Positions 1-6,813 of a DNA stretch of 6,872 nucleotides are shown here, one piece after another. The stretch covers positions 1 through 6,872 of the forward strand of contig JBFMFH010000044.1 in the NCBI GenBank assembly GCA_040752275.1. Reading direction: 5' to 3'. The notes under the pieces were generated by a model. That model ran no database searches. It was not told the origin of the DNA and saw only the letters and a list, made by a program, of their open reading frames with translations. Origin of the DNA: JBFMFH01 sp040752275. GTDB lineage: Bacteria > Acidobacteriota > Vicinamibacteria > Vicinamibacterales > JAKQTR01. The stretch's first letter is position 1, and every line of letters begins with the position of its first letter. Position numbers and translations under genes: made by a program.

Positions 1-1
1 C

Positions 2-250
2 TTCGAGTCGTCAGGGCAGGTGGGGCATGCTCTCGCGCAGCTCGTCGTCCACGCGCTTCCCGACGACACCTTCGAGCGCTTCTCGCCCTGTGTCAACGGG
101 TCGAGTGCTGCCGACGTGACACGCGCGGCGCGGTTGCACCTGGACCCGGACCGTCTTCTCGTCGTGGCCGTGGGCGACCGGTCACGCATCGAGTCCGGCG
201 TTGCAGGATTGGGCCGGGGGACGCCGGAGATCTGGAACGCGGAGTTCTGA
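2..250 (+). CDS. M16-family zinc peptidase, C-terminal end (partial)
   Basis: The frame is open from the window edge and ends at a TGA at 248-250, so only the last 82 residues are visible. The fragment reads SSGQVGHALAQLVVHALPDD near its start and ends with a segment containing AADVTRAARLHLDPDRLLVVAVGD. The pattern of a helix with a 'lPDDtf' turn, then 'aaDVtraArlhLdPdrl.vvaVGD', is the usual ending of the C-terminal half of M16 (pitrilysin/insulinase-like) peptidase domains. The catalytic HxxEH zinc motif, if present, lies upstream outside the window, so neither activity nor localisation can be judged; many bacterial relatives are exported. The gene ends 2 nt before glk, so the two are probably co-transcribed, although no functional link is obvious. 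A non-catalytic M16-like subunit is an equally good reading of this fragment. Confidence 0.8.
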   Translation, partial: FESSGQVGHALAQLVVHALPDDTFERFSPCVNGSSAADVTRAARLHLDPDRLLVVAVGDRSRIESGVAGLGRGTPEIWNAEF

Positions 251-252
251 CC

Positions 253-1215
253 ATGATCCTCGCGGGCGACATCGGCGGCACCAACACGAGGCTGGGGCTG
301 TTCGAGGCCGGCACCGGACGACCACGCCCGATGCAGATGGCGACCTATTCGACGGCCGGGTTTCCCGGGCTCGAAGAGATGGTCGAGCGGTTCATCGCGG
401 ACCACGGCCTGGATCGGTCCGCCATCTCGAGCGCGGCCTTTGGCGTCGCCGGCCCGGTGCGCAACGACCGAGTCGAGTTGACCAACGCGAGTTGGCAGAT
501 CGATGCGCGCAGGTTCTCGAGCCGGGCCGGCATCGCGCGTGTGCGGCTGGCGAACGACCTCACGTCCATGGCGTACGCCGTCCCGGTGCTGGAAGACCGC
601 GAGCTCGCCCCGTTGCAGGCGGGCTTCCCCGACCCGACGGGCAACGCGGCCCTGATCGCGCCGGGCACGGGACTCGGGGAGTCCCTTCTGCACAATGTGG
701 CCGGCACGTTCATTCCGTCGCCGAGCGAGGCGGGGCACGCGGACTTCGCTCCGCGCACGCCGCGGGAGATCGCGCTCCTGCAGGACCTGACGACCCGGCT
801 CGGCCGCGCCAGCTATGAGGACGTCATCTCCGGCCCGGGGCTGGTCTCAATCCACCGATTCACGCATCCGACCCCGTGCGTGGAAGTGGACACCACGGCG
901 GCGGACGCTGCAGCGAACATCAGCGCGTCCGCGATGGACGGGCGCTGCCAGGCGTGTGTCGAGGCGCTCGACATCTTCGTGTCGGTCCTCGGCGCCGAGG
1001 CCGGCAATCTGGCGCTCCGCTCGATGGCCACCTCGGGACTCTATGTGGGCGGTGGCATCGCGCCGAGGATCCTGGCCGCACTGCGAGGCCCGCAGTTTCT
1101 CGCCGGCTTTCTCGACAAAGCACCCATGAGGGACCTCATGGCGTCGATTCCGGTGCACGTGATCCTGCACCCGGACCCGGGACTGCTCGGAGCGGCGGTG
1201 CTGGCGTCGCGCTGA
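253..1215 (+). CDS. glk: Glucokinase (group A, Glk/PF02685 type)
   Basis: ATP-dependent glucokinase, phosphorylating glucose to glucose-6-phosphate in the cytoplasm at the entry to glycolysis and the pentose phosphate pathway. The 320-residue product matches the family length (about 320). Visible motifs, in order: the N-terminal phosphate-binding loop GDIGGTNTRLGL (residues 5-16); GVAGPV (64-69); the AND segment with the probable catalytic base Asp102; PGTGLGESLL (138-147); the glucose-binding SEAGHADFAP (158-167), where Glu159 and His162 correspond to E. coli Glu157 and His160; ED.ISGPGL (189-197), with Glu189 equivalent to E. coli Glu187; GNLAL (251-255); VGGGIAPRIL (265-274); and the closing HPDPGLLGAA (306-315). 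It lacks the ROK-family zinc cysteine motif and is therefore a group A enzyme. The ATG at 253 is supported by GGAG at 241-244, 8 nt upstream, and follows the M16 stop by 2 nt. The downstream neighbour is convergent, with a 32-bp gap holding no clear terminator. Confidence 0.95.
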   Translation: MILAGDIGGTNTRLGLFEAGTGRPRPMQMATYSTAGFPGLEEMVERFIADHGLDRSAISSAAFGVAGPVRNDRVELTNASWQIDARRFSSRAGIARVRLANDLTSMAYAVPVLEDRELAPLQAGFPDPTGNAALIAPGTGLGESLLHNVAGTFIPSPSEAGHADFAPRTPREIALLQDLTTRLGRASYEDVISGPGLVSIHRFTHPTPCVEVDTTAADAAANISASAMDGRCQACVEALDIFVSVLGAEAGNLALRSMATSGLYVGGGIAPRILAALRGPQFLAGFLDKAPMRDLMASIPVHVILHPDPGLLGAAVLASR

Positions 1216-1247
1216 ACCACGACGCACCGATTCCGCCGCCTCTGTTC

Positions 1248-2765
1248 TTACCCCTTGAGCGAGGCCAGCGCCTTGGCGCTCTCGATTTCCACGTCCTTGT
1301 GCAGGCTGTTTCCGTGTGCGTCCATCGTCACGATGGCCGGGAAATCTCTGACTTGCAGGTGCCACATCGCTTCCGGAATGCCGAACTCCATCAGCGAGAC
1401 GCCATCGACGCGTTCGACGCAGCGGGCGTAGAACTGCGCCGCGCCGCCGATGGCGTTCAGGTAGACGGCGCCCTTCTCCTTGAGCGCCTCCGCGGTCTTC
1501 GCGCCCATGCCGCCCTTTCCGATGATGACGCGGACACCGTAGCGACGGATGACGTCGGCCTCGTACGGCTCCTCTCTGATGCTGGTCGTGGGTCCGGCGG
1601 CGTTCATCTTCCACCGCTCGCCGTCCTTCACCGCCACGGGTCCGCAGTGGTAGAGCGCCGCGCCGTCGAGGTTCACCGGCGGTTCGTTCTTCATCAGATA
1701 GGCGTGTACCGAGTCGCGGCCGGTGAACATGCGTCCGTTGAGCAGCACCACATCGCCGACCTTCAGCGCCCGGATGGACGTTTCGTCGAACGGCGCGGTG
1801 AGCACGACCTCGCGGCCGGTCCGCTGGAACCCGGCCTGGTCGGCCATGGGGACCACGAGACTCGACGGATCGCGGTACAGCCACTGCCCGATCCGGCCGG
1901 TCGATCCGTCACAGATGACACCCAGGCGCCGGAAGGCCCAGCAGTCGTACGCGACGCTGACGAAGAAACTCGCCGGCAGCCGGTTGAGAGCGCCGATCTT
2001 GCACCCGATGAGCGTTGTCTTTCCGCTGAAGCCCATCGGCCCGACGCCGAGCGTGTTGACGGTCCCCATGATCTGGGCTTCCAGCTCCGCCAGCGTCGGA
2101 TCGGGGTTCACGTCATCCAAGGTGCGGAACAGCTGCTGCTTGGCGTGGGCGTATCCCGAGGCGCGGTCGCCGCCGATACACACGCCGACCGCGCCGGGGC
2201 TGCAGCCCTTGCCCTGTGCCTGCCAGACGGCGGCCAGAATGCACTTGCGCACGCCCTCGAGGTTGCGATCGGCCCGGCCGAGGTTGGGCAGTTCCACGGG
2301 CACGGCGTACTGGGCGTTGCAGTTCTCGCAGCCGCCGCCCTTCAGGATCAGGCGCACCTCGATGTCGTTCCGTTCCCACTGGTGAAAGTGGATGACCGGG
2401 GTGCCGGGACCCAAGTTGTTGCCGGAGTTCTTCCCGGTGATGGAATCCACGGAGTTGGGACGGAGCTTGCCGCGTCTGGTGGCTTCGGCAATCGCCTTGC
2501 ACATCTCCTCCGCCATCCCGATCTGATCGGCGCCGCGCGGCGCGTTGACCTCAAAGGTGGGCATGCCGGTGTCCTGGCAGATGGCCCCTTCGTCATCGGC
2601 CGCCTGGTCGATGTTGACGGCAATGATGGACATCGCCTGGCCGGCCCTCGTGTCGGGCGGTTCCTGCTCCTGGGCGGCACGCATAGCGGCGCGGACGTCT
2701 GGCGGCAAATCGGTCGATGTCTTGATGATGAGTTCGAGCATGCTGTCGAAGAATGCTGGTAACAT
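1248..2765 (-). CDS. fumA: Class I fumarate hydratase, fused alpha-beta, [4Fe-4S]
   Basis: Iron-sulfur fumarase that reversibly hydrates fumarate to L-malate in the TCA cycle; cytoplasmic and typically oxygen-sensitive. The 505-residue chain joins both parts that are separate subunits in many archaea and anaerobes. The alpha-type domain (about 1-285) carries ICQDTGMP, GKNSGNNLGPGTP, LKGGGCENCN, KGCSPGAVGVCIGGD and ASFFVSVAYDCWAFRR. The beta-type domain (about 295-505) carries APFDET, GDVVLLNGRMFTGRD, AAGPTTSIREEPYE and VRVIIGKGGMG. Probable cluster ligands are Cys63, Cys188 and Cys275, whose spacing resembles the three conserved cysteines of the family; Cys255 is nearby. L-tartrate dehydratase is related, but the full length and neutral context favour fumarase. 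The start is chosen at 2765, just behind a TATACT box. An ATG 8 codons further in (first base 2741, protein starting MLELIIKTSTDLPPDV) is a reasonable alternative, and neither has a Shine-Dalgarno sequence. The gene stands alone on the minus strand. Confidence 0.93.
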   Translation of the reverse strand: MLPAFFDSMLELIIKTSTDLPPDVRAAMRAAQEQEPPDTRAGQAMSIIAVNIDQAADDEGAICQDTGMPTFEVNAPRGADQIGMAEEMCKAIAEATRRGKLRPNSVDSITGKNSGNNLGPGTPVIHFHQWERNDIEVRLILKGGGCENCNAQYAVPVELPNLGRADRNLEGVRKCILAAVWQAQGKGCSPGAVGVCIGGDRASGYAHAKQQLFRTLDDVNPDPTLAELEAQIMGTVNTLGVGPMGFSGKTTLIGCKIGALNRLPASFFVSVAYDCWAFRRLGVICDGSTGRIGQWLYRDPSSLVVPMADQAGFQRTGREVVLTAPFDETSIRALKVGDVVLLNGRMFTGRDSVHAYLMKNEPPVNLDGAALYHCGPVAVKDGERWKMNAAGPTTSIREEPYEADVIRRYGVRVIIGKGGMGAKTAEALKEKGAVYLNAIGGAAQFYARCVERVDGVSLMEFGIPEAMWHLQVRDFPAIVTMDAHGNSLHKDVEIESAKALASLKG

Positions 2766-2772
2766 GGCGGCG

Positions 2773-2778
2773 AGTATA
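2773..2778 (-). promoter_or_regulatory. Putative -10 box of fumarase gene (TATACT)
   Basis: On the minus strand TATACT (5 of 6 matches to TATAAT) ends 7 nt before the ATG at 2765, so transcription would start at or next to the start codon and the mRNA would be leaderless or nearly so. The matching -35 position, 17 nt further up, holds TCAACT, a weak match to TTGACA. No SD precedes the ATG, which agrees with leaderless initiation. The call rests on the box and its placement only. Confidence 0.45.
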
Positions 2779-2803
2779 TACCCATTTCAGCGCGCAGTTG
2801 AGG
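2777..2803 (+). promoter_or_regulatory. Putative -10 box and SD of the methyltransferase gene
   Basis: The palindrome GTATATAC (2774-2781) gives TATACC on the plus strand at 2777-2782, a possible -10 box for the rightward gene, overlapping the fumarase box read the other way. GAGG at 2800-2803 lies 7 nt before the GTG at 2811 and is a good Shine-Dalgarno sequence, the main support for that start. No convincing -35 was found; the upstream bases lie inside the fumarase gene. Confidence 0.35.
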
Positions 2804-2810
2804 CTTCGCC

Positions 2811-3530
2811 GTGAGCGGGACACGCACCTTCGGGATTCGGGATTCGGGATTCGGGATTCGCTGCGCCGTGTGGGTCTGCGTCTGCCTCATCCTGCCGCCG
2901 GCCGCCCCGTTCGCCCAGGAGCGGCCGCGGCACGGGCGGCTCTTCCCGCCTCGGGACCTCGGGCTGCTCGAGGGACCCGACCGGGATCTCTGGCAGATGC
3001 CCGGCCAGATCATGGACGCGCTCGGAATTGCCGAAGGCTCCGTCGTGGGTGACATCGGCGGAGGCGGTGGCTGGTTCACGATGCGGCTGGCCATCCGGGT
3101 CGGGCCGAACGGTTTTGTGTACGCCGAAGACATCCAGCACCAGATGCTCGAAGCCACGAGGCGGCGCGTGGCTCGCGAGGGCAGGCGTAATGTGGAAACC
3201 GTGCTGGGAACCTCCGACGATCCGAAGCTGCCAGCCGGGCAGCTCGATGCCGTGCTGATCGTCGACACCTACCACGAGTTCGAGAATCCCGTGCCGATGC
3301 TGCGCAACACCGCCGCAGCGCTCAGACCGGGCGGTCGCCTCGGCATCGTCGAGTACAAGATGGATGGCCTTGGACCGGGCCCACCCCTCGAGGAGCGGGT
3401 CGACCCGGAGCAGGTCATCCGCGATGCGACGGCCGCCGGGCTCACGCTCTTCAGCCGGGAGACGTTCCTTCCGTTCCAGTTCTTCCTCGTGTTCGTCCGG
3501 GGGCCGGACGCCGGCGGCGCAGTCCGATAG
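2811..3530 (+). CDS. Secreted-type class I SAM-dependent methyltransferase
   Basis: A 239-residue protein with a Rossmann methyltransferase domain behind an export signal. Residues 1-17 form a basic n-region (R5, R10, R17), residues 18-33 are hydrophobic (CAVWVCVCLILPPAAP), and a cleavage site is likely near FAQ-ERP (34-38). The mature part has motif I VVGDIGGGGGWFT (78-90), the acidic motif II in VYAEDI (103-108), a motif IV-like VDTYHEFENP (151-160), and LRPGGRLGIVEY (171-182), followed by VDPEQVIRDATAAGL. This architecture fits a small-molecule methyltransferase (UbiE/Methyltransf_11-like), but the substrate cannot be told. Export is puzzling, because SAM is cytoplasmic; the leader could instead act as a membrane anchor. 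The GTG start has GAGG 7 nt upstream; an internal GTG at 2868 would leave out the repeat-encoded n-region. moaE follows after 24 nt. Fold is confident; substrate unknown. Confidence 0.85.
   Translation: MSGTRTFGIRDSGFGIRCAVWVCVCLILPPAAPFAQERPRHGRLFPPRDLGLLEGPDRDLWQMPGQIMDALGIAEGSVVGDIGGGGGWFTMRLAIRVGPNGFVYAEDIQHQMLEATRRRVAREGRRNVETVLGTSDDPKLPAGQLDAVLIVDTYHEFENPVPMLRNTAAALRPGGRLGIVEYKMDGLGPGPPLEERVDPEQVIRDATAAGLTLFSRETFLPFQFFLVFVRGPDAGGAVR
2829..2860 (+). repeat. Heptanucleotide tandem repeat (TTCGGGA) x 4.6
   Basis: Four perfect copies of TTCGGGA (2829-2835, 2836-2842, 2843-2849, 2850-2856) are followed by TTCG. The array lies inside the start of the methyltransferase gene and encodes the arginine-containing stretch FGIRDSGFGIR of the n-region. 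Seven is not a multiple of three, so gain or loss of one unit would shift the frame between the GTG at 2811 and the hydrophobic core. Confidence 0.95.
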
Positions 3531-3533
3531 GGG

Positions 3534-3539
3534 TATACT
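3534..3539 (+). promoter_or_regulatory. Putative -10 box before moaE (TATACT)
   Basis: GGGGTATACTGA follows the stop codon of the methyltransferase by 3 nt. TATACT ends 15 nt before the moaE ATG, which would give a leader of roughly 8-9 nt with no SD. No -35 match is visible in the GC-rich bases upstream. The same box type stands before the fumarase and HIT genes. Confidence 0.4.
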
Positions 3540-3554
3540 GAACTCCTGCCTCCG

Positions 3555-4064
3555 ATGACGCCGTCGCTGCTGGGCATCTCCGCGGATCCCCTCGACCTGA
3601 CGAGCCTGGTGCGGCTGGCGCTGGACGATGCGCCACCTGGCCGATTCGGGGCCATCGCGACGTTCGTGGGCACCGTCCGGGATCAGAATCTGGGACGTCA
3701 GGTTTCTCACCTCGAGTACGAGGCGTACGAGCCGCTCGCGGCGAAGGCCCTCGACGCTATCGGCCGCGAGGTTGCCCGGGAGTGGCCCTCGGTGCGTCTG
3801 GCGGTGCGGCACCGGATCGGGCGCCTGGACCCGGGAGACGCCAGCGTCGTCGTCGTAGCGGCGTCGCCCCATCGGGCCGAGGCCTTCCAGGCCTGCCGAT
3901 TTGCCATCGAGCGGATCAAGCAGGTGGTGCCGATCTGGAAACGCGAGGTCTTCGAGGGCGGTCAGGCATGGCTTGAGGGAGCCACGGCGGATCCGGCCGA
4001 CGCCGCCGCGCGCGCCGTCGCCCTGGCCCGGGCGCGGGGCCAGCTCGAGGAACAGGCGGGGTGA
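3555..4064 (+). CDS. moaE: Molybdopterin synthase catalytic subunit MoaE
   Basis: Large subunit of molybdopterin (MPT) synthase, which converts cyclic pyranopterin monophosphate to MPT using the thiocarboxylate sulfur carried by MoaD, in molybdenum cofactor synthesis. The 169-residue product has the family motifs in order: ATFVGTVRDQN (35-45, with Arg42), HLEYEAYEPLA (52-62), VRHRIGRLDPGDASVVV (84-100), SPHRAEAFQACRFAIERIK (104-122) and VPIWKREVFEGG (125-136). Lys122 and Lys129 correspond to the active-site lysines of E. coli MoaE (Lys119 and Lys126). An alanine- and arginine-rich tail of about 25 residues (after 143) extends beyond the usual core and has no recognised role. The ATG at 3555 lacks an SD but stands just behind a TATACT box. 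moaD starts 4 nt after its stop, so both subunits are made from one message. No other moa, moe or mog genes are in the window. Confidence 0.94.
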   Translation: MTPSLLGISADPLDLTSLVRLALDDAPPGRFGAIATFVGTVRDQNLGRQVSHLEYEAYEPLAAKALDAIGREVAREWPSVRLAVRHRIGRLDPGDASVVVVAASPHRAEAFQACRFAIERIKQVVPIWKREVFEGGQAWLEGATADPADAAARAVALARARGQLEEQAG

Positions 4065-4068
4065 CGAG

Positions 4069-4314
4069 TTGCGCGTGAGGATCCTGCTGTTCGCGCGGCT
4101 GCGGGACATCGCCCGCGCCGGCAGCCTGGAACGCCAGGTACCCCCGGCGTGCACGGTCGAGGACGTGTGGTCCGCACTGGCCGCCGAGTGGCCGGAACTG
4201 ACCGCGTTTCGTCCGGCGCTCTCGGCCGCGGTCAACGCGGAGTTCGCACCGTTCTCGGCGCTGGTGAACGAGGGCGACGAAGTCGCCTTCCTGCCGCCGG
4301 TCTCCGGAGGATGA
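4069..4314 (+). CDS. moaD: Molybdopterin synthase sulfur carrier subunit MoaD
   Basis: Small ubiquitin-like (beta-grasp) sulfur carrier partner of MoaE. Its C-terminal glycine is adenylated and thiocarboxylated by a MoeB-type enzyme and donates sulfur for the MPT dithiolene. From the TTG at 4069 the product is 81 residues, starting MRVRILLFARLRDIA and ending GDEVAFLPPVSGG, with the essential terminal Gly80-Gly81 and the conserved VNEGDEVAFLPPVSGG pattern. The TTG start is preferred because the MRVRILLFARLR opening is typical of the family and GGGG lies at 4058-4061, 7 nt upstream. GTG at 4075 (4 codons... from the family core, VRILLFARLR) is the alternative. The ATG at 3901 in the same frame would lie deep inside moaE and is rejected. 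The stop TGA overlaps an ATG (ATGA at 4311-4314) that opens a 6-codon frame toward prfA. Confidence 0.9.
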   Translation: MRVRILLFARLRDIARAGSLERQVPPACTVEDVWSALAAEWPELTAFRPALSAAVNAEFAPFSALVNEGDEVAFLPPVSGG

Positions 4315-4341
4315 ATCATCTCCAGGGATGAAGCCCTGGAG
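4306..4341 (+). promoter_or_regulatory. moaD-prfA leader with two exclusive hairpins
   Basis: A perfect 8-bp stem CTCCAGGG / CCCTGGAG (4320-4327 with 4334-4341, loop ATGAAG) lies between moaD and prfA. Its right arm holds GGAG at 4338-4341, the only SD-like sequence before the prfA ATG, although 15 nt away. The left arm CTCC (4320-4323) can pair instead with GGAG at 4306-4309, extended by ATG/CAT (4311-4313 with 4317-4319) around one bulged G, so the two hairpins exclude each other. No T-tract follows, so this is not a standard terminator; a translation-controlling or RNA-processing structure is the likelier reading. Confidence 0.4.
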
Positions 4342-4356
4342 TGACGACTGCGACTG

Positions 4357-4359
<3 letters not shown>
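4311..4359 (+). other. Chain of two mini-ORFs linking moaD to prfA
   Basis: Three start/stop overlaps follow one another. ATGA at 4311-4314 joins the moaD stop to a 6-codon frame (MNHLQG). ATGA at 4328-4331 joins its stop to a 9-codon frame (MKPWSDDCD). TGATG at 4355-4359 joins that stop to the prfA ATG. Ribosomes could reach prfA by successive termination and re-initiation. The overlaps are exact in the sequence; that they are translated is inference and could be chance. Confidence 0.3.
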
Positions 4360-5431
<1,072 letters not shown>

Positions 5432-5445
<14 letters not shown>

Positions 5446-6367
5446 GGCCGTCCTGCAGGCTCGAGCCCGCCTGGAACGGGCCGGGCTTGAGCCTGGTGAT
5501 GCGGCGTTCGATGCCGACCTGCTGGCACGCCACGCCCTGGGCCTGGGGGATCGGAGTCAGCTGATCCTCCACCGGCACTTGCCGCCTCCACCAGGCTTCG
5601 CAGCGGCGTATGAGGCGCTCGTCGCCCGGCGGGAGCAGCGCGAGCCTGCCGCGTACATCACGGGCGTCCGCGAGTTCTGGGGACTGGAGATCCGCGTGGC
5701 TCCCGGCGTGCTCGTGCCTCGCCCGGAAACCGAACTCCTCGTCGAGGAAGTGCTGAGCCGGTCGCCGGCCCCCGGCCCCCGGTCCCTGTTCGTGGCTGAC
5801 ATCGGCACCGGCTCGGGGTGCCTCGCCGTGGTGCTGGCCCGGTGTCTGCCCCACGTTCGCGTCATCGCCAGCGACGTGTCCGGCAAGGCCCTCGAGATCG
5901 CCCGCCACAACGTCGAGCGCCACGGCGCTGGAGAGCGCGTGACCCTTGTCCGCGCCGATCTGTTGTCTGCGCGAATCCCGACTTCCGCCTGCCACGAAGC
6001 CTCGCGGCAGCAAGCGTGGCGAAGTCGGGAATCCCAAGTCCCGGCTGTCCTGGATGTGATCGTCTCCAACCCCCCGTACGTGCCCACGGGCGAGATTGCC
6101 TCACTCCAGCCCGAGGTGCGGGACTTCGAGCCGACGGGGGCACTCGACGGCGGGCCGGACGGTCTCGACGTCATCCGCCGGCTCGTGCCCGCATCAGCGT
6201 CGCGGCTCACACCGGGCGGCCTGCTCGTATTCGAGTTCGGCTGTGGACAGGAGGCGGGAGTGAGGGACACGGTCGAATCCGACACACGGCTCGAGTTGCT
6301 GACGATCCGTCCTGACTACGCAGGCATTCCCCGCGTTGCCGTCGCGCGGCGGGTGGGCAGAGGATAA
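5432..6367 (+). CDS. prmC: Release factor glutamine N5-methyltransferase (PrmC/HemK)
   Basis: Methylates the GGQ glutamine of release factors 1 and 2 with SAM, raising termination efficiency. The 311 residues include the N-terminal helical RF-binding domain (about 1-75), PAAYITGVREFWG (72-84), VLVPRPETELLVEEVL (93-108), SAM motif I VADIGTGSGCLAVVLA (121-136), ASDVSGKALEIARHN (146-160), and the catalytic NPPY at 213-216 in VIVSNPPYVP, then LTPGGLLVFEFGCGQ (259-273) and DYAGIPRVAVAR. It is about 30 residues longer than E. coli PrmC. Most of the excess is an arginine- and serine-rich insert (about 181-203) between ADLLS and LDVIVSNPPY, encoded by a palindromic element (see the repeat entry). The ATG at 5432 overlaps the prfA stop by 14 nt, so translation is probably coupled. 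AAGGAGG at 5407-5413 is 18 nt away, rather far for an SD. Confidence 0.96.
5973..6033 (+). repeat. Palindromic (REP-like) element inside prmC
   Basis: TCCCGACTTC at 5976-5985 is exactly complementary to GAAGTCGGGA at 6021-6030. Inside, GCCACG (5991-5996) pairs with CGTGGC (6015-6020) after a 5-nt bulge on the left, and GCC/GGC (5999-6001 with 6006-6008) can close the top. Outside, GA (5973-5974) pairs with TC (6032-6033) across one mismatch. The element is read through in frame as a stretch including IPTSACHEASRQQAWRS. It falls where PrmC proteins normally have a short loop, so it looks inserted. It shares TCGGGA with the tandem repeat at 2829-2860. Confidence 0.8.
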
Positions 6368-6370
6368 ACT
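6365..6370 (+). promoter_or_regulatory. Putative -10 box before HIT gene (TAAACT)
   Basis: TAAACT overlaps the prmC stop codon (TAA at 6365-6367) and ends 16 nt before the HIT-protein ATG, giving an expected leader of about 10 nt without SD. No clear -35 is seen. The placement copies that of the TATACT box before moaE. Confidence 0.35.
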
Positions 6371-6386
6371 GGTCCGCGGTCTCCGT

Positions 6387-6728
6387 ATGAACTGCCTCTT
6401 CTGCCGCATCATCGCCAACGAACTGCCCGCGAAGAGGCTGTTCGAGGATGATCGGCTCGTCGCCTTCCACGACATCAACCCCCAGGCGCCGGTCCACGTG
6501 CTCATCGTGCCGCGCCAGCACATCAGCACGTTGAACGACCTCGTCGAAGCCGACGATGCCCTGGTCGGCATGATGCTGCGCCGGGCGGCCGCACTGGCCC
6601 ACGAACTCGGCATCGCTCGGCGCGGGTACCGCACGCTGTTCAACTGCAACCGCGAGGCGGGCCAGACAGTGTTCCACATCCACCTGCATCTGCTGGGCGG
6701 ACGGCCTCTGCGCTGGCCCCCAGGCTGA
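6387..6728 (+). CDS. HIT-family (HINT-like) nucleotide hydrolase/transferase
   Basis: Histidine triad protein of the HINT branch, cytoplasmic homodimeric enzymes that usually hydrolyse purine nucleoside phosphoramidates (AMP-lysine, AMP-NH2) and lysyl-adenylate. The 113-residue product has the full set of marks: CLFCRIIANELPAK (3-16, with a Cys3/Cys6 pair that binds zinc in some relatives), AFHDINPQAPVHVLIVPRQH (26-45), LFNCNREAGQTVFHIHLH (84-101), and the triad His97-x-His99-x-His101 followed by LLGGRPLRWPPG, the typical HINT ending. The ATG at 6387 is chosen because MNCLFCRII is the conserved opening; an earlier in-frame ATG at 6336 lies within prmC. The gene follows prmC by 19 nt and may be read from it or from the TAAACT box. 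The cellular role cannot be inferred from context. Confidence 0.94.
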   Translation: MNCLFCRIIANELPAKRLFEDDRLVAFHDINPQAPVHVLIVPRQHISTLNDLVEADDALVGMMLRRAAALAHELGIARRGYRTLFNCNREAGQTVFHIHLHLLGGRPLRWPPG

Positions 6729-6813
6729 TCCCGGTCGCCCGCCGCGCTCGTCTGTGATCCTTCCCTCGCGGGTCCTGTCGCCGGACAGCCCACCGCTGCT
6801 CAGACCCACAAAC

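Noticed and set aside
1216..1247. Convergent gap between glk and fumarase checked for a bidirectional terminator
   Set aside because: No inverted repeat with flanking T or A runs is present in the 32 bp.
876..2762. Long plus-strand open frame (628 codons) opposite the fumarase gene
   Set aside because: It is antisense to a full set of class I fumarase motifs and shows no recognisable domain; long antisense frames are usual in GC-rich DNA.
2829..2860. Tandem repeat considered as a CRISPR array
   Set aside because: The units are 7 bp, directly adjacent and without spacers.
3901..4068. Extended moaD beginning at ATG 3901
   Set aside because: This would add 56 residues of moaE-shadow sequence before the conserved MRVRILLFARLR opening.
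4320..4341. Hairpin considered as a rho-independent terminator
   Set aside because: It is not followed by a T-tract (GTGACGACTG follows) and it stands in front of an essential gene with no other clear promoter.
4306..4356. Leader considered as a molybdenum cofactor riboswitch
   Set aside because: It is downstream of moaD, only about 50 nt long, and far too small for the Moco RNA structure.
6731..6813. Region after the HIT gene checked for RNA genes or a terminator
   Set aside because: Only a 5-bp inverted repeat without a T-tract was seen; there is no tRNA-like cloverleaf.
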